64,000 bases of DNA from Patiria miniata. Its lineage: Eukaryota > Echinodermata > Asteroidea > Valvatida > Asterinidae. Position 1 is the stretch's first letter; each line of letters begins with the position of its first letter. Positions 1 through 11,403 of the stretch are shown in pieces. The stretch covers positions 747,020 through 811,019 of the forward strand of contig NW_024037047.1 in assembly GCF_015706575.1 (NCBI RefSeq), given 5' to 3'. Position numbers and translations under genes: made by a program. Below the pieces are notes generated by a model. That model ran no database searches, had not been told where the DNA came from, and saw only the letters and a program-made list of their open reading frames with translations.

Positions 1-521
1 TATGTCAGGCCGATGATCCATACGAGGGTCATGCCGAATTTAGCCAATCGCTTGGTGAAGACATTTCTGTGTTTTACCGGGTGGCATATTGCCAGGTATC
101 GCTCCAAAGACACGAACACCAAGTTGACCGTCGAGGCTATGAATAGCGACCACATGAAATATTCAGAAATCCACAGTCGACAGACAATCTCACCCCAGAC
201 TGTGACGTCATCAGAAGGCGCAACATGTCCGAAACGTATGGCTAAGAATAGTATAGAGTCTCCCAAATCAATCAAAGATTGGTTCAGAATCAGGAGATTG
301 GTTATCGAGCTGAAAGATTTACGCTTGGTAATGAACACGAAACATACCAGTCCATTACCCAGAATTCCCGATCCGCCAATAAGTCCGTACAGAAGTTGTA
401 GAAGTATTTCCCATCCTGTCGAAAGCGTGACGTCACTCTGCACTGTACTATTGGAATAATTCGCAGTTGGGATAGTTTCGGTGACCAACGTTTCCGTGGT
501 ACTGACATCCGTGCTAGCCAT
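1..521 (-). CDS. Rhodopsin-type GPCR, 5' part (cut by window edge)
   Basis: Reading from the ATG at 519-521 leftwards gives an open frame of about 173 residues to the window edge. Seen: a Ser/Thr-rich N-terminus with N-glycosylation sites (NYS, NST); TM1 with the GN pair (GILGNGLVC); TM2 with Asn/Asp (LLILNQSLIDLGD); a Cys at the top of TM3 (VCRLW); and the TM3 end SLERYLAICHP, an E/DRY box with Glu. The frame then enters TM4 (VWIIGLT). Known: these are landmarks of class A GPCRs in the plasma membrane. Its sequence is about 60% identical by eye to the receptor at 28,036-29,082, same strand, also without introns in this part. Ligand unknown; such receptors are often labelled galanin- or somatostatin-like only by weak similarity. 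The 3' half is outside the window. Confidence 0.9.
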   Translation of the reverse strand, partial: MASTDVSTTETLVTETIPTANYSNSTVQSDVTLSTGWEILLQLLYGLIGGSGILGNGLVCFVFITKRKSFSSITNLLILNQSLIDLGDSILFLAIRFGHVAPSDDVTVWGEIVCRLWISEYFMWSLFIASTVNLVFVSLERYLAICHPVKHRNVFTKRLAKFGMTLVWIIGLT

Positions 522-2574
522 GTTTCTGTCCGATGGTTTTCAGTTGTTTTAGTATTGATCGTTACCAAGTTTTCTGCAATGTTCAAATAATATAAGTGCA
601 GTTCATCTTTTACCAAGTTGTAGTCCTTAATGCTTAAACAAGTGCTTTTCAATAAACTCAGCCGATGATATACAATGGAAATTTCTATAACTTCAGTCAC
701 AAACTATAGCTCTCTCAGCATAAATGACGTACCTTATAACAGAGGTAGCTTCACTCATATAACAAAGTCAAAGTTTATGCTTGGAGTAGTCCGTAAAAGT
801 GAGCAGCAATCTCACTCAAATGGTCGTACCTCGTGTAAGCGTGTGGCGAATTTGGCAACAGAAAACAAGCAGTTTCTGCGTTATACGTCCAGTTCATAAG
901 TCGTACACACCGCAATATTCTGCTAGCTTGACGTCACAATTTATTTTGGCTTGCAAATGGATCGGGTATAATGTTGTCCTTCAATCATGATCTGTGTAAG
1001 CACTGTATTCCCTGTTCTGATTAAATTGTCTGCTGCTTCGCCGTTGGCATTAATGTCTTGAGTGCCGTTTATTAATTGCAAGTCTCATGTCTCGCTTCTG
1101 ATGCACGTCTTCACGATCAAGCAGCTTGCCTCTCAAGGACCCATTCCGCTAATAAATTAAAAATCCATCTCGGAGTGTCGTAGCTGACTTCACATGAATA
1201 TTGGTCCAAAGAATGACACCAAAATTGTCGCCCAGCGTTAAGGGAGAAAGTTGCACCGTGCCGAGTACGTGATTCCCCCGCCTTGTTCTCAGACTTGCTC
1301 GCTTGGTTCGATAATCAGCGTTCAAACGCCGGCAACCGCACCGATTGACCTTTAATTGGCGTAGACCATTGTGGTTTAATGAGTCGGTGCAGTAGTAGAC
1401 GTTCAAATTATGTCCATTATTGCATGCATGTTTCTTTCATCAATGTGCTATTGCTGTCTGGTAGAATTGATCACCGTTTCTGCATGTATTGAATTAATCA
1501 TCCAGTGCGCCAGCAAGCTTTGCCGACGTCAATTGTTCACACTCCTACAGCACTCTGTAGTTCCACGCAGAATATCAGAGTTACGAAGCAAACAAGCTAA
1601 GACATCGCTCGAACTCAGTACATGTTTGCATTCATCCCCTCCGTACGCTGCATGTTTTCATGTTACATAAGACTAAAACACTTTCAGTCTCTGTCAACAT
1701 CAGTATGTCATCTCCCCGCCATTGTCACTTCTAACTATCGTTGAAAGAACTTTATCCGAAACACAAATACGTACCACGGCAAATATGGATCGTGTTGATA
1801 CGGCGTTGTTTATCCGTTTAAGAGTTGCGACTCGTCGGAATAGCTCAGACACAGTGCAGTTCACCCAGTCGTTTTGAGCAGACCGAGTCTGAAACCTAGT
1901 GAGCAGATGTTCAGACCTCCATGGTTTCGTTGTAACGACCAGTAGCAATGTTAATTCGTGGATACTTTATGCAAAATGCAAGCAAGTCCCCAAAGCTACA
2001 TCGAAATACACTTCAAAGCAGACAGTGCGTGCACTTCACTTGCTGGATTGGTTCACTCAGTCGAAAGTGCTCTCAAAACCTGAGAGATATCAAAGTTTCA
2101 GCTAAACACCATCATACCGCCTGTGCAATTTCGATAAAGGTACTTGAAAACGGCGATATCTGTTGGGTGTATCCAACTAAATTACGCCTAATGCAAAGAT
2201 GACTAGCTTATAAAACGGTCACCAACATGTCCCTGTGCCAAGTGGAGCTTGATACAGACAAACACGTGGTGTCGTGACGTACTGCGCAGTAGAGGCAAAG
2301 TGGCAGTTCTGCACATATACTCGTTATGTCTGCCAGGCCTATACAAGTATCGATCGATCGCTGATATTTTCTCAGTTTGCAAACCTCTTGTCACTCCTGC
2401 GTGTGTGTTGATGAAATCTTTAAATCGATACACGGTCTGCATTAAAAGACACGGAAATGTTCAATTCAAATTTCGTTCAAAAATGTCACATTGATATTTT
2501 GGATACTTCATTTAGCAGCATTCATCAACAAGCTTTATTTATAGAGACACAATATTTTGAACTTTCATATTTTG
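522..2574. other. Gene-free stretch upstream of the first GPCR
   Basis: I see no coding exon, RNA gene or classifiable repeat here. The part next to position 521 must hold the promoter and 5' UTR of the minus-strand receptor, but no TATA box or initiator stands out. Confidence 0.5.
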
Positions 2575-2599
2575 TTGGGTTTTTTTTTTTTGGGGGGGG
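2575..2599 (+). repeat. T/G homopolymer tract
   Basis: A run of T is followed directly by a run of G. Low-complexity tract; C/G runs of this kind recur through the whole window. Confidence 0.9.
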
Positions 2600-4409
2600 G
2601 GCAATTGCATTGAAATTCCACATGCTGTTCATATAGAACTGGTGAATGTGAACTTTGAATAAGTTCATGTGTAAGCATCATATCGAGGGCTTAAGACCAG
2701 ACCCGCCCATGTCCATTTTTGGCGAAAATGAGTTAGGTCCACTATTATGAATATTATGTTAATGTTCCTGCGGCAGAAGTGACTATGTCCTAAACTGACA
2801 AAAATAGAGGGCGCCCAAGCAAGGTCAAAATTGTTATGTCCGTAATCTGTTCTATTTTTTAAGGCCAAAACTGCCTACGTACAGTGTTTATGTCCATATA
2901 CTACTTTTTTGCCCAGCCCAAAACTGGCTTTGTCCAGTACTTGTCTAGCACGCAGACCACGTGGTTCATGTTAGCTAGTGTGCATACAGATACACAGGCC
3001 TATTACTGTAAATATGCCATGATCACACATACTGGAATTTGTATCCTTGTGGAGTCATTTCTTTGTTCTCGTGTACTAAAATTTCCAGTTTGAAAATCTA
3101 GTTTCAAAATGCTCCTTTTTTTAACCAAAATTTATTTCGGACTCAATATCCCTTACATGAAATACTTCAATTTACGATCGATCAACACACCTTAGAAATT
3201 CCTATTTTTTGAGTAAAATCCATAATCGTGATAACGTTGTGGAGACGTATTCACAAATAGAAATTGCCCTGTGGAGACGTATACAATCTTTTGTTCCCTA
3301 TTTTACACATGTTTCCACATTGCACCGTGTATCAGATCAACTTTCTACTCATCTTAAGTGTATGGAAACTAGTTGACATCCATTTTTGGTTACTTTTATT
3401 CAAAAGTGCACTTCTTTAATATTCATTGATTTGCCAGACGACTGAGTGCGCTGTTACTATGATGTCAGCTCAGGAAGACACTGTTCAGTTTACGGCTTTT
3501 CAGTTCAAATGTGAAACCAACAATGTGCTCATTGAAAACATTTGTGAGAAAAGTTTGCGCATTGGCTTACTGCCGTGCACAAAATGTTTTCCTAAGAAAA
3601 ATTCATTTCATGGACACTTTAAGCAGCAGCATGATTTTCTGCAATATTACGTAAGCACAACTTTTCCGCTAACTGTTAAGCAGCGCTATGAAACAGGGCC
3701 CTGCTTTTCGTAAAACACCTTTTCCCCTTGTTTCATGTGATTTAACTTAGTTCAGTCATTCGTCATGGAGAAGCTCAACCTGCCGTAGGCTTACAGGTTG
3801 TATCGATTGACTCGTGTATGCTTTCCAATAACAGCATGCGGCAATCTCAATATCATTAACTATGAAAACATGATCACTAATGACTATGAGAGATTGCACA
3901 CGTTTTGGTAATGGATTATTAAGTAGGGCCATCGGGAAGCAAACAGTGTTACTTGTGCACAGATCAACTTAAAGGTACATTGTATTATACAACATTTGCA
4001 AACATAACCAAAAAACTGCCAAATTATTATGAAATACCTCACTTGACTGTAACTGAGTCTCAAGCATCCTGTGAAATCTTGGCACCTGGTGTGCTGTCAT
4101 TTTCATTAAAAGTGGAATGTTTTTATCACTTTCCAATGATGGTCACCGACCATCGTTGGAAAAAAAAACTGCCGTTTTTTCCCTTTAAATACTGCCCCCG
4201 ATTCTCCAAAGTTAGTTTTTCCACATTTTGTTTGCAATCAGTTACACGTCCGTGAATGGTACGGGTGCAAGCCAGCCAGTCTAGTTCTATGATCTGACAA
4301 TTCCCCGACGTCTATCACTTGCTCCCTTTCGTCTAAAGTAGGGTCAGGAAACCTGCCTAAAAGAAAGGCATATTTTTCTTGGTTTTTCCAGCGTCTATGG
4401 ACACAAAAC
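2600..4409. other. Gene-free stretch with minor repeats
   Basis: No gene recognised. Small features: the word tatgtcc or a close variant recurs between 2,709 and 2,935; GTGGAGACGTAT occurs twice near 3,240-3,290; a near-perfect inverted repeat (CCAATGATGGTC and its complement with one mismatch) lies at about 4,132-4,160; and about 3,597-3,625 resembles an end of the TTAA-type element at 4,414. Confidence 0.4.
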
Positions 4410-4413
4410 TTTA

Positions 4414-4917
4414 AAGGTCCCATGCAATGAATTTTTTTTAATGCAATCCTTGAAATGCACCTATGTGTCCCATTTTTCGAATGTCCATATCATGAGGAAA
4501 CTGTGATTTCATTACGAGCAGAAACCTCAATGTTATAGCTATTTCAGCACTAAAAGGTGCTACAATATTTGATATTATGCTATCGTAAATTTTCTTTTCT
4601 CGGGTGGTTCGTTATTGTGTCAGTACATTGCAGTAACTGAACCTTTCTCGCAAATCTTTTCAATGAACAAATTTGGGGTTCACAATTTGAACAGAAAACC
4701 CCCAAAATGGACTGTGTCTTCCTGAAATGGCATCACAGAAACAGTGCCCTCAACAGTTGTCGGGAAAAAGCATGGCAACTTTCAGTGTTAAGAGAAGTGA
4801 ACTTTTAAATAAAAAAATAACCAAAAAGGGATGTCAAATGGTTTTCATACATTTAAGGGGTCAGAGTAAAAAGTTGCACAAAATGTGTTTCGAAGAAAAA
4901 TTCATCGCATGCACCCT
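4414..4917. mobile_element. Inverted-repeat element, possible TTAA type
   Basis: The left end reads AGGTCCCATGCAATGAATTT after a TTAA. The right end, read on the minus strand, is AGGGTGCATGCGATGAATTT with a flank one change from TTAA. About 500 bp, no transposase. The TTAA-like flanks suggest a piggyBac-type non-autonomous element, but this is inferred from one imperfect pair. Confidence 0.45.
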
Positions 4918-5025
4918 TCAAACAGATCAGTGTAACAATATTTGCTGTAGAACACTAACCCCATTGCCAAATTCATCCATGTCTGAAAGAAATACAGCAA
5001 ATGAAAATGTTGTGAAGGCCTGTTA

Positions 5026-5706
5026 CTTTTAATAATATTAGTAATAGTGGCCATTTATATAGTGCGCCATGTCTGTCAGATTTGACACTCCTGTATGTCG
5101 CAATTCCGGGTGCTATGCACTATTGCAATGTTGGCATATACATGTACAACAGTATACTAACATATAAATTTAACACAAGTTAAGAAGTTGGGAAAAGGTA
5201 GGTTTTTAACTGAGTTTTGTTTTGTGCACGTGAGCTTTATTTGCTGAGTTCAGGAGGGAGTGTATTCTAGAGTGACGGGCCAGATCTTGAGAACGATCGA
5301 CTTCCACAAGAGTGGGGTGAACTTGGGATGTGTAGGAGTTGGGCCAGAGTGGAGTTGTCGGGGTTGTTTGTATATTAAGACTTGGATATAATGAAGGTGT
5401 TATGCTGTGAAGGGACTGAAAGACGAGAAGAAAAGTCTTGAAGATGAAGACGTCCTTTAGTTGGTAATCTGGGAGGTTGATCAGGAGACAATTGCTGAAA
5501 TCGAGGCGGGAGGAAATCAAAGTGTGCACCGTGCATTCCGTTACCTTGCTAGTAAGGAACTTACGGATGTGTGAGAGGTTACGTAGCTGGAATCTGATGG
5601 ACTCAGAAATGCTTGATATGTAATCATTGAGAGTCATGTTCGAATCGATGATCACACCCAGATAATTCCGGAATTTCTCCTTCGGACTGATCTGTGATCG
5701 GTGCAA
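5026..5706 (-). mobile_element. CR1/L2-type LINE fragment (end of reverse transcriptase plus 3' tail)
   Basis: A minus-strand frame from 5,706 to 5,206 (166 residues) opens with YLGVIIDSNMTLNDYIS, then LRNLSHIRKFL and LISSRLDFSNCLLINLPDYQ. Established pattern: in CR1/L2-like LINEs the thumb after the RT domain reads LGV.LDS.L, then LR.I..IR, then SRLDYCN.LL.GLP. A segment seems lost after that, because the frame passes quickly to an IFKTFLLVFQSLHSITPSLY stretch, and the last part drifts out of frame. The 3' tail (minus strand: gcgcactatataaatggcca, then an ATT-rich end) resembles the SINE tails at 15,980 and 24,460. The 5' side stops at the edge of the inverted-repeat element starting near 5,713, and no upstream LINE sequence is seen beyond it. 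A dead, 5'-truncated copy. Confidence 0.75.
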
Positions 5707-5712
5707 GTCTTA

Positions 5713-6031
5713 TACTTGACTCTAAAAAGTCCCGGGTCAGATTTGACCCGGAATCCTGGTCCTTTCTGACCTGATACTTTTCTGGGTCAAAATGACACCT
5801 CTCTGGGTCAAAATGATACCTCTCTGGGTCGAAATTATACCTCTCTGGGTCAAAATGACGCCTCTCTGGGTCACAATGACACCTCTCTGAGTGAAAGCAA
5901 CACCTCTCTCGATCATATACGGGTCATACTGACCTGGAAACTCTACAACAAGTGTCATTTTGACCTGGAAAAATACCATGTCTAAAGCGACCCGGATTAT
6001 ATTCCAGGTCAACTCTTAACTTTTTAGAGTG
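5713..6031. mobile_element. TA-flanked inverted-repeat element with internal 21-bp tandem array
   Basis: Both ends carry the inverted word ACTCTAAAAAGT, with TA on each outer side. This fits a Tc1/mariner-like non-autonomous element of about 320 bp. Further in, a small palindrome (GGGTCAGATTTGACCC) lies beside the left end. Positions 5,781-5,906 are six tandem 21-bp units (next entry). No transposase. Confidence 0.65.
5781..5906. repeat. Six tandem 21-bp units
   Basis: Each unit starts TCTGGGTCAAAATGA and ends CCTC; units start at 5,781, 5,802, 5,823, 5,844, 5,865 and 5,886. Because 21 is a multiple of three, the minus strand reads as an open run of TQRGVIL-type heptads. I take that as a by-product of the period, not a protein. 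Confidence 0.9.
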
Positions 6032-6323
6032 TAATATCTCTATTTTCGATTTAGTTTCCTTTGCGTTTTGTTGCTTTTTGTCACAATTTAACACATCAAG
6101 GGCATTTTTTTTTCTGTTGTAGATTTTGAATAAACGTGTTTAATGTGTTCCACATTTAAATATCCCATGAAAATAATATATTGCAAGGAGAACACTTAAT
6201 GGAAGAAAATCTACCTTGAGGATTTTCAAAAAAAATGTATTCACGATGTTTTACTCATGACTCATGATATATCACATTTTGAAAACTTGCTATTTCAATA
6301 AGGGAATAAATGATGGGTTGGCT

Positions 6324-6438
6324 GGTATTAAACACTATGTTTAAAACCGGTTGGATTCTGGATGCTGATAATTCCCCGAGTCGAAGGCGAGATTTATTAT
6401 CAGCATCCATACTCCAACCGGTTCCATTCATAAATACC
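6324..6438. repeat. Hairpin element with CGAAG-type loop
   Basis: Imperfect inverted repeat: AACCGGTTGGATTCTGGATG and GATGCTGATAAT on the left match their complements on the right; outer ends are GGTATTA and TAAATACC. The loop reads CCCCGAGTCGAAGGCGAG. The right half matches the sequences at 12,413-12,470 and 21,053-21,104, so this is one member of a dispersed family. Confidence 0.7.
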
Positions 6439-6772
6439 TTTTCGGTAAAAAAAGAAAAAAAAATAACAATTAAAAAAATAACTTTTCGGTCCAAAAATCA
6501 AAACAAGTCAAAAATAATAAATTTCCAACAATTTTTTTCAACAAGTTCATGATTTTTCGGGACACCCATCTAGCTATTTAATGGTATGTCCAGTCTCGCC
6601 AGTAGTGGTAAACAACTCGAGATTGGCTGCGTACTGCTCGATGTGGCGCAGAACGCAGCTGTGCCGGTGTGTTGTGAATTTAGGACTATGAAATGCTTAC
6701 TCACTGGTAGTATTGCGCGTGCTTACGTGAGAATTGTGAACTCTCAACCGATAAAACGATAAAAGGCAACGG
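6439..6772. other. Gene-free, A-rich stretch
   Basis: No gene or known element seen; several A runs. Confidence 0.5.
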
Positions 6773-6912
6773 ATTTCTTAAGAGTCCAAATTTCATGTGA
6801 CACTGGAAAAGTGTTTAAGATCAGCCAGCCGGTCTTTGTCATCCGTTTAAAGCCGGCCACGTGACGGGCTCTCGACCAATAGGAATGGGTAAACTGTCTT
6901 TGGTATTTATGA
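6773..6912 (-). repeat. Dispersed repeat, same family as 20,897-21,104
   Basis: On the minus strand this matches 20,903-21,045 over about 140 bp. Shared blocks include CATTCCTATTGGTCGAGAGC, GGCCGG.CTTAAACGGATGA, CTTAAACACTTTTCCAGTG and CATGAAATTTGGACTCT. It lacks the right third (loop and AACCGGTT-type arm) that the other copy has. Confidence 0.75.
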
Positions 6913-7571
6913 ATTATTTTTTAAAGACAGCTGACTTTCTGCGGGCCCCGAAAGTTTCCACTAGGTTTTTTATATTTTTTTAGTAACAAACAAGAATATT
7001 TTTTCGAATGGCCTTTCGGTACTGGAGAGTACTCGTAACAAAAGTGTCCATGACAAATCGACACGTCAGATTGCTTTCATAATTAGACCACACGCTGTGC
7101 TCATTAAAAACCGACGCATGGTGTCATGTCATGAATTGGATGTTTAATCGCTGCAAACAAATCGGAGCCTTTCTCCTTGCTGAAGGCGAGTGCGGTCGTT
7201 AACTACGATTAGATGTGATTGCAGGGTTATAAATTGCAATTTCGCTCCGTGTACGTGAGGTGAGGTAGAAATCTCAAAGGTCTTTTCATCAATTTCATCA
7301 TGAGCAGGTTTTCATCCGAACCCCCTACGCTGACAATTTGGCTCTCACTGTGGTATCTGTTGCCCGGGAGTTTTAATGAATCACGTCAAATTCTGAGTTT
7401 GGAACCACCTTAACTTCATGAGAGTGGTAGCAAGGAATGAAGACTAGAATATCAGAGTTCGTGGTCCAAAACGTTCATGAGTTAGTTACAATCAGGCTGA
7501 TATACACGTTTGACGAATTCTTGGCGCAGTGAATTGTCAGTGTTGTACATGTATTAATAAAGTAAAGTCTG
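6913..7571. other. Gene-free stretch
   Basis: Nothing recognised. Confidence 0.5.
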
Positions 7572-7795
7572 TCCCCAGCCAAAATGGCCCGTCAGACCGG
7601 CGTTTATCTCCGGTTTCAGTGGCATTAAACGAATGAGAATATTTCTATTCCCAATGGACGGGATGCCAGTCCATCGCAGGTTACTCCCCAGCTAATGACG
7701 GTACCCGTTAATACTCCTGGGTGCAGAGAGGCAAGTGGGGGTGAAGTGGCTTGCCCAAGGACATAACGTGTGACCAGCAGCTGGATATAATTGTG
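7572..7795 (-). mobile_element. tRNA-derived SINE, head missing
   Basis: Read on the minus strand it contains the middle block GTCCTTGGGCAAGCCACTTC, then a 'ggagtattaacgggtacc' block, GATGGACTGGCATCCCGTCC, and a tail. It matches the SINE at 8,950-9,231 over most of the body. The tRNA-like head with box A and box B is not recognisable, so the copy is 5'-truncated or diverged. Confidence 0.7.
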
Positions 7796-8949
7796 CACAC
7801 ATGTATAGGTTTTCCCAGTTATGCTAACACTTAAATCACACAAATTCCCTAGAACGATACTTTAATTTCGTCACCAAGCATGGTCAAGCTCAAATCCCGA
7901 TTTCATTTTCGAAAAGCCGCCATAAATTTCATTAAGTTGCAGTAGGCCAATAACTCAAACTTGCAGTCTTCTGATTCGTCATGAGTTTGGTAAATTCGTC
8001 TCATGTGGCAATCGGCGTTATATTGAAAAAAGCAAATTCGTCCTTTGTCATTTATTATGATGCTGCTGTCATTACATTTCGTTCCACTAATCTAAAATGA
8101 TATGGTTAGAAAAATGTTTCCAATCTTTTCGACTTATTTTGAAGGAATAAGCGTGTTTGTGAAATGTATTTTTCTACACTGTGTTGGAGTTGCTGGCTTG
8201 AGGTAGGCCTACATCCGGAGCACGCTTCAGTGTGATCGAATGCCGTTTATACTCCGAGCAAACTTTGGGCAATATGGCTTGTCAGGGGACTGCTGTTGAA
8301 TAGTTGGCCCAATGTTTCATCCAGTTTCTTGATCTATTTTGAATGTATTCTCCCTCATCTTGGCAATGTATTTCTTCTGTTCTGAAGATGGTAAGTTTGA
8401 TGACGCTGCGAGTATGGCGCTTCACCCCGAGGGTGTCACCAACAGCCAGATATACATGTAGTCGAAATGTTCTCCTTCGAAAGCATCTATGATACTGTCT
8501 CTGTCCGCGTTTGATACCTTATTATTGCATCGGCCTCAACTCCAACAGTGTAAGCTATCTTCTCATCGATCAAGTCTCAGAAAAAAAGTGAAAGAAAACG
8601 CAGAACTATACCAAGAACTTTATAGGCCATCAAATGCTAGTCATTGCAAAGAAAGAATTTCTGAATGTAAATGACCAATGCGCTAAAACGATCGAATGAC
8701 AAAAACGAATTTGCTTTTTCAATACAACGCCGATCGCCACACGAGACAAATTTACCGAAATTAGGACGAATCGGAATGCTACAAATTTGAATTATACTGC
8801 ATCTCAAATGAAATCCACTGGTCTATTTTTTTTTAATGAAAACGGGAATTTAGCTTGACGATGTTCGGGGACGAAATAGAAGTATCGTTATAGGGAATTT
8901 GCGTGGCATAAGTGTTCAAATAACCGGGAAAACCTATATTAAATCTTTC
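7796..8949. other. Gene-free stretch
   Basis: No gene, RNA or classifiable repeat recognised. One TAGGCCTA occurs near 8,205. Confidence 0.5.
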
Positions 8950-9231
8950 ACGAGCCAATATGGCCCATCAGGCCCGCGTTTATCTCCGGTTTCCTTGGCA
9001 TGAAATGACTGAGAATATTTATATCGCCCCCCCCCCCCCGGGATGGGATGCCAGTCCATCGCAGGTTACTCCCCGGCTAATGCCGGTACCCATTTATACT
9101 CCTATAGGTGGAGAGAGACAAGTGGGGATGAAGTGGCTTGCCCAAGGACATAACATGGCAGGCAGATGGATTTGAATCCCCGACCCTCTGATCATAAGTC
9201 ATGAATCTAACCACTAGGCCAGAGTCCCACT
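8950..9231 (-). mobile_element. tRNA-derived SINE, near full length
   Basis: Minus strand: a head with TGGCCTAGTGGTTAGATTCA (box A region) and GGGGATTCAAATCC (box B), then TGTCCTTGGGCAAGCCACTT, GGAGTATAAATGGGTACC, and GATGGACTGGCATCCCATCC followed by a G run. The CCTTGGGCAAG.CACTT block resembles the CORE/MIR-type centre found in many animal SINEs. Transcribed by RNA polymerase III in such families and mobilised by a LINE; this copy carries no sign of recent movement. Confidence 0.8.
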
Positions 9232-9359
9232 CAGGTGCACTCTATAACTAGTGGGTAATACTTGATTTTTGCTATAAGTCACGCACTTTACGTTTTTCTT
9301 TCAAAAGGGAATGGAGTACGTGTCAGTGCAAGAGAGGTGTTGAATTTTTAGCAAGAATG

Positions 9360-10250
9360 AGACTTGCAATTCAGTCTTGTTGGAATGTTTCAGACTTGTA
9401 TTTGAGTCCTCAAACATCGAGTCCGAGTCCGAGAGCGAGTCTAAGTGACGAGTCCGAGGCCCGAGTCATATGGGTCGAATCCGAGTTCGAGTCACGGGTC
9501 ACTTTCAAATAATTCAAGGTAAAAACTGAAACATTGGGCAGATAACCCCCCAAAAAATCACTAATGCACGTCGAAAGCAGTATAATGATTTTGCAATTGC
9601 TGTACAACTAGAAGACTCACAGTATAAATTAATATAAAAGTTGTTTCAAATAAAGGATTAATATTTTGCAAGAAAAAATCTCAAAATTTCAATTGAAGAA
9701 AAGAAAAAATGTGTTATTTTGCTATCCAGTCTGAGCCAATCACATCGAGTCTGAGGCCCAAGTCCTAGTCCAAAGTGTCGTTTCTGAGTCACTATCGTGT
9801 CCGTGTCGGGTCACCAAAAATGTGGGGCCGCATCGTAAGTCCGACGCCTCGTAAGTCAGATGCCTCATTTCGGAATTATGAGGCGTCAGATTTATGAGGC
9901 ATTGAACTTAGGGATTCGGCCTCATAGCTCCGACGACTCATAATTCCGGCAACGGACAAACCATGTTTCGGACTTCTGAGGCGTCGGACTTATGAGGCGT
10001 CGGACGTATGAGGCGTCGGACGTATGAGGCGTCGGACGTATGGGGCGTCGAACTTATGGGCCTTTATTTGGTTGGGGGATGAGATTTTGTCGAACTTATG
10101 AGGCGTCGGACCTATGAGGCGTCGGACTTATGGGCTTTTATTTGGTTGGGGATGAGATTTTGTCGGACCTATGAGGCGTCGGACTTATGCGCGGACCCCA
10201 AAAATGTGACTTGGGTCGGGTTTGAGTCCGAGCCACGAGTCATACATCTC
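9360..10250. mobile_element. Probable hAT-like element rich in GAGTCCGAG words, split by an insertion
   Basis: Two blocks (about 9,400-9,500 and 9,720-9,824, continuing at 10,209-10,250) are built of GAGTCCGAG, GACGAGTCCGAGG and similar words. The right end on the minus strand reads CTAGAGATGTATGACTCGTG. Many hAT elements end in a (c)agagatg-like sequence and have such CTCGGACTCG subterminal repeats; this link is from memory. The left end is not clear. The unit is interrupted at 9,824 by the element in the next entry. Confidence 0.4.
9825..10197. mobile_element. 373-bp inverted-repeat element with 11-bp target duplication
   Basis: Flanked by identical 11-bp direct repeats CCAAAAATGTG at 9,814-9,824 and 10,198-10,208. 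The ends are inverted: left GGGCCGCATCGTAAGTCCGA, right (minus strand) GGGTCCGCGCATAAGTCCGA, both followed by CGCCTC. The body is mostly a tandem of the 16-bp word ATGAGGCGTCGGACTT, with a longer duplicated unit containing GGGCTTTTATTTGGTTGGGG. A 9-11 bp duplication fits Mutator-like elements; no transposase. Confidence 0.7.
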
Positions 10251-10254
10251 TAGT

Positions 10255-11400
10255 TGAAGATTACAGTTGAAAATTACAGAGGACACTAAGCAAACTTCAG
10301 CTCAAATACAGATTTACGCTTGATTTATGTATTACGTATGTAATGTACGCGGTGTCATGTGTGATGCATGTAATGTACTCCCCCATTCCTGTATGTTTTC
10401 TTTAGATCCGATAGTGAGTTTAATTACGGAGGTATATCGTTTGCAGCTGGATGGTACATTGTCACAAGCCGCGCGGTCATTGACTTCGATCGTGAAACCT
10501 TGGCCACACATCGAGGCACGTAGGCACATGTAAATCGATATAACCTAGGATTTATCATGTCACATAAGTCATTATAAGAAGAGTCAATAATATTGACATT
10601 GGGCGGGAGGAAGATGTAATGAACTGATCACACTTAGAGAAATTATCTTAATAGTTACTGAAAACGTGGGCTGGGATGTTTAATTAAACGCATCATGATA
10701 GACGTGGATCGCGTGCATGTAACAGCCATCGGTTTAAATAAACTAACCTTCTAACTGTCGTTGAGAGGACAGTGCACTTCTTCCCACAATGCACTGGGAA
10801 GATGCTTAATGAAGTACTGTGCGTTATGGCACTCACTAAGTTCATGGTATCCACCAGAAATCGATCGCCAGAAGAAATTGAAGGTGTCAAAGTGCAAGGA
10901 AAGTTTGTGTACTCAAAACAACTGACAACCCACTTTGCACACTAGACAAATCTCGGGATTGGGGTCTACCCGATGTTCCCCAATACCTATGTTCCCCAAT
11001 ACCGATGTTCCCCGAATCCCGGAAAAGAAACGCAAAAAGACCACAAGAAATTACCCTAGCCGTCACTATAGCGCCTTTCGAAGGCAAAGTGTTTGAAAGA
11101 GCAAACATTTGACCTCCCCGTTACCCAAAAATTAATGAAATAAATAAATCCTAATCCGTAATCTAGTTACACAGCAACGACGGTCACAGAAGCTTCTTCA
11201 ATTACGCCGTGGTGGACAATTATTGAAATGTCACACAATGTTCCTTCATTGTATTCTGAATCTGTTTATTTAATTATATTGGAGGCCACAGCTGTCGTGC
11301 ATTCATTAGAGAAGGTTAATTTTAATGTCAACCTTTCGCATCTTCGTTATATTGTGTAGACAGACAACCAGTCATTCAGTCGTCTTTGATTCTGATGCTT
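10255..11400. other. Gene-free stretch with one small hairpin
   Basis: No gene recognised. At 10,953-11,021 a short inverted repeat (CGGGATTGGGG and CCCCGAATCCCG) encloses three ATGTTCCCC words. Its left part, GGGGTCTACCCGATGTT, recurs at 34,311, just outside the telomere-like element there. Confidence 0.5.
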
Positions 11401-11403
11401 TTT

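Noticed and set aside
2640-2960. Periodic 'tatgtcc' repeat
   Set aside because: Spacing is irregular (about 40-75 bp) and the sequence between the words does not align.
5737-6012. Heptad-repeat protein on the minus strand
   Set aside because: By-product of 21-bp tandem units inside a non-coding element.
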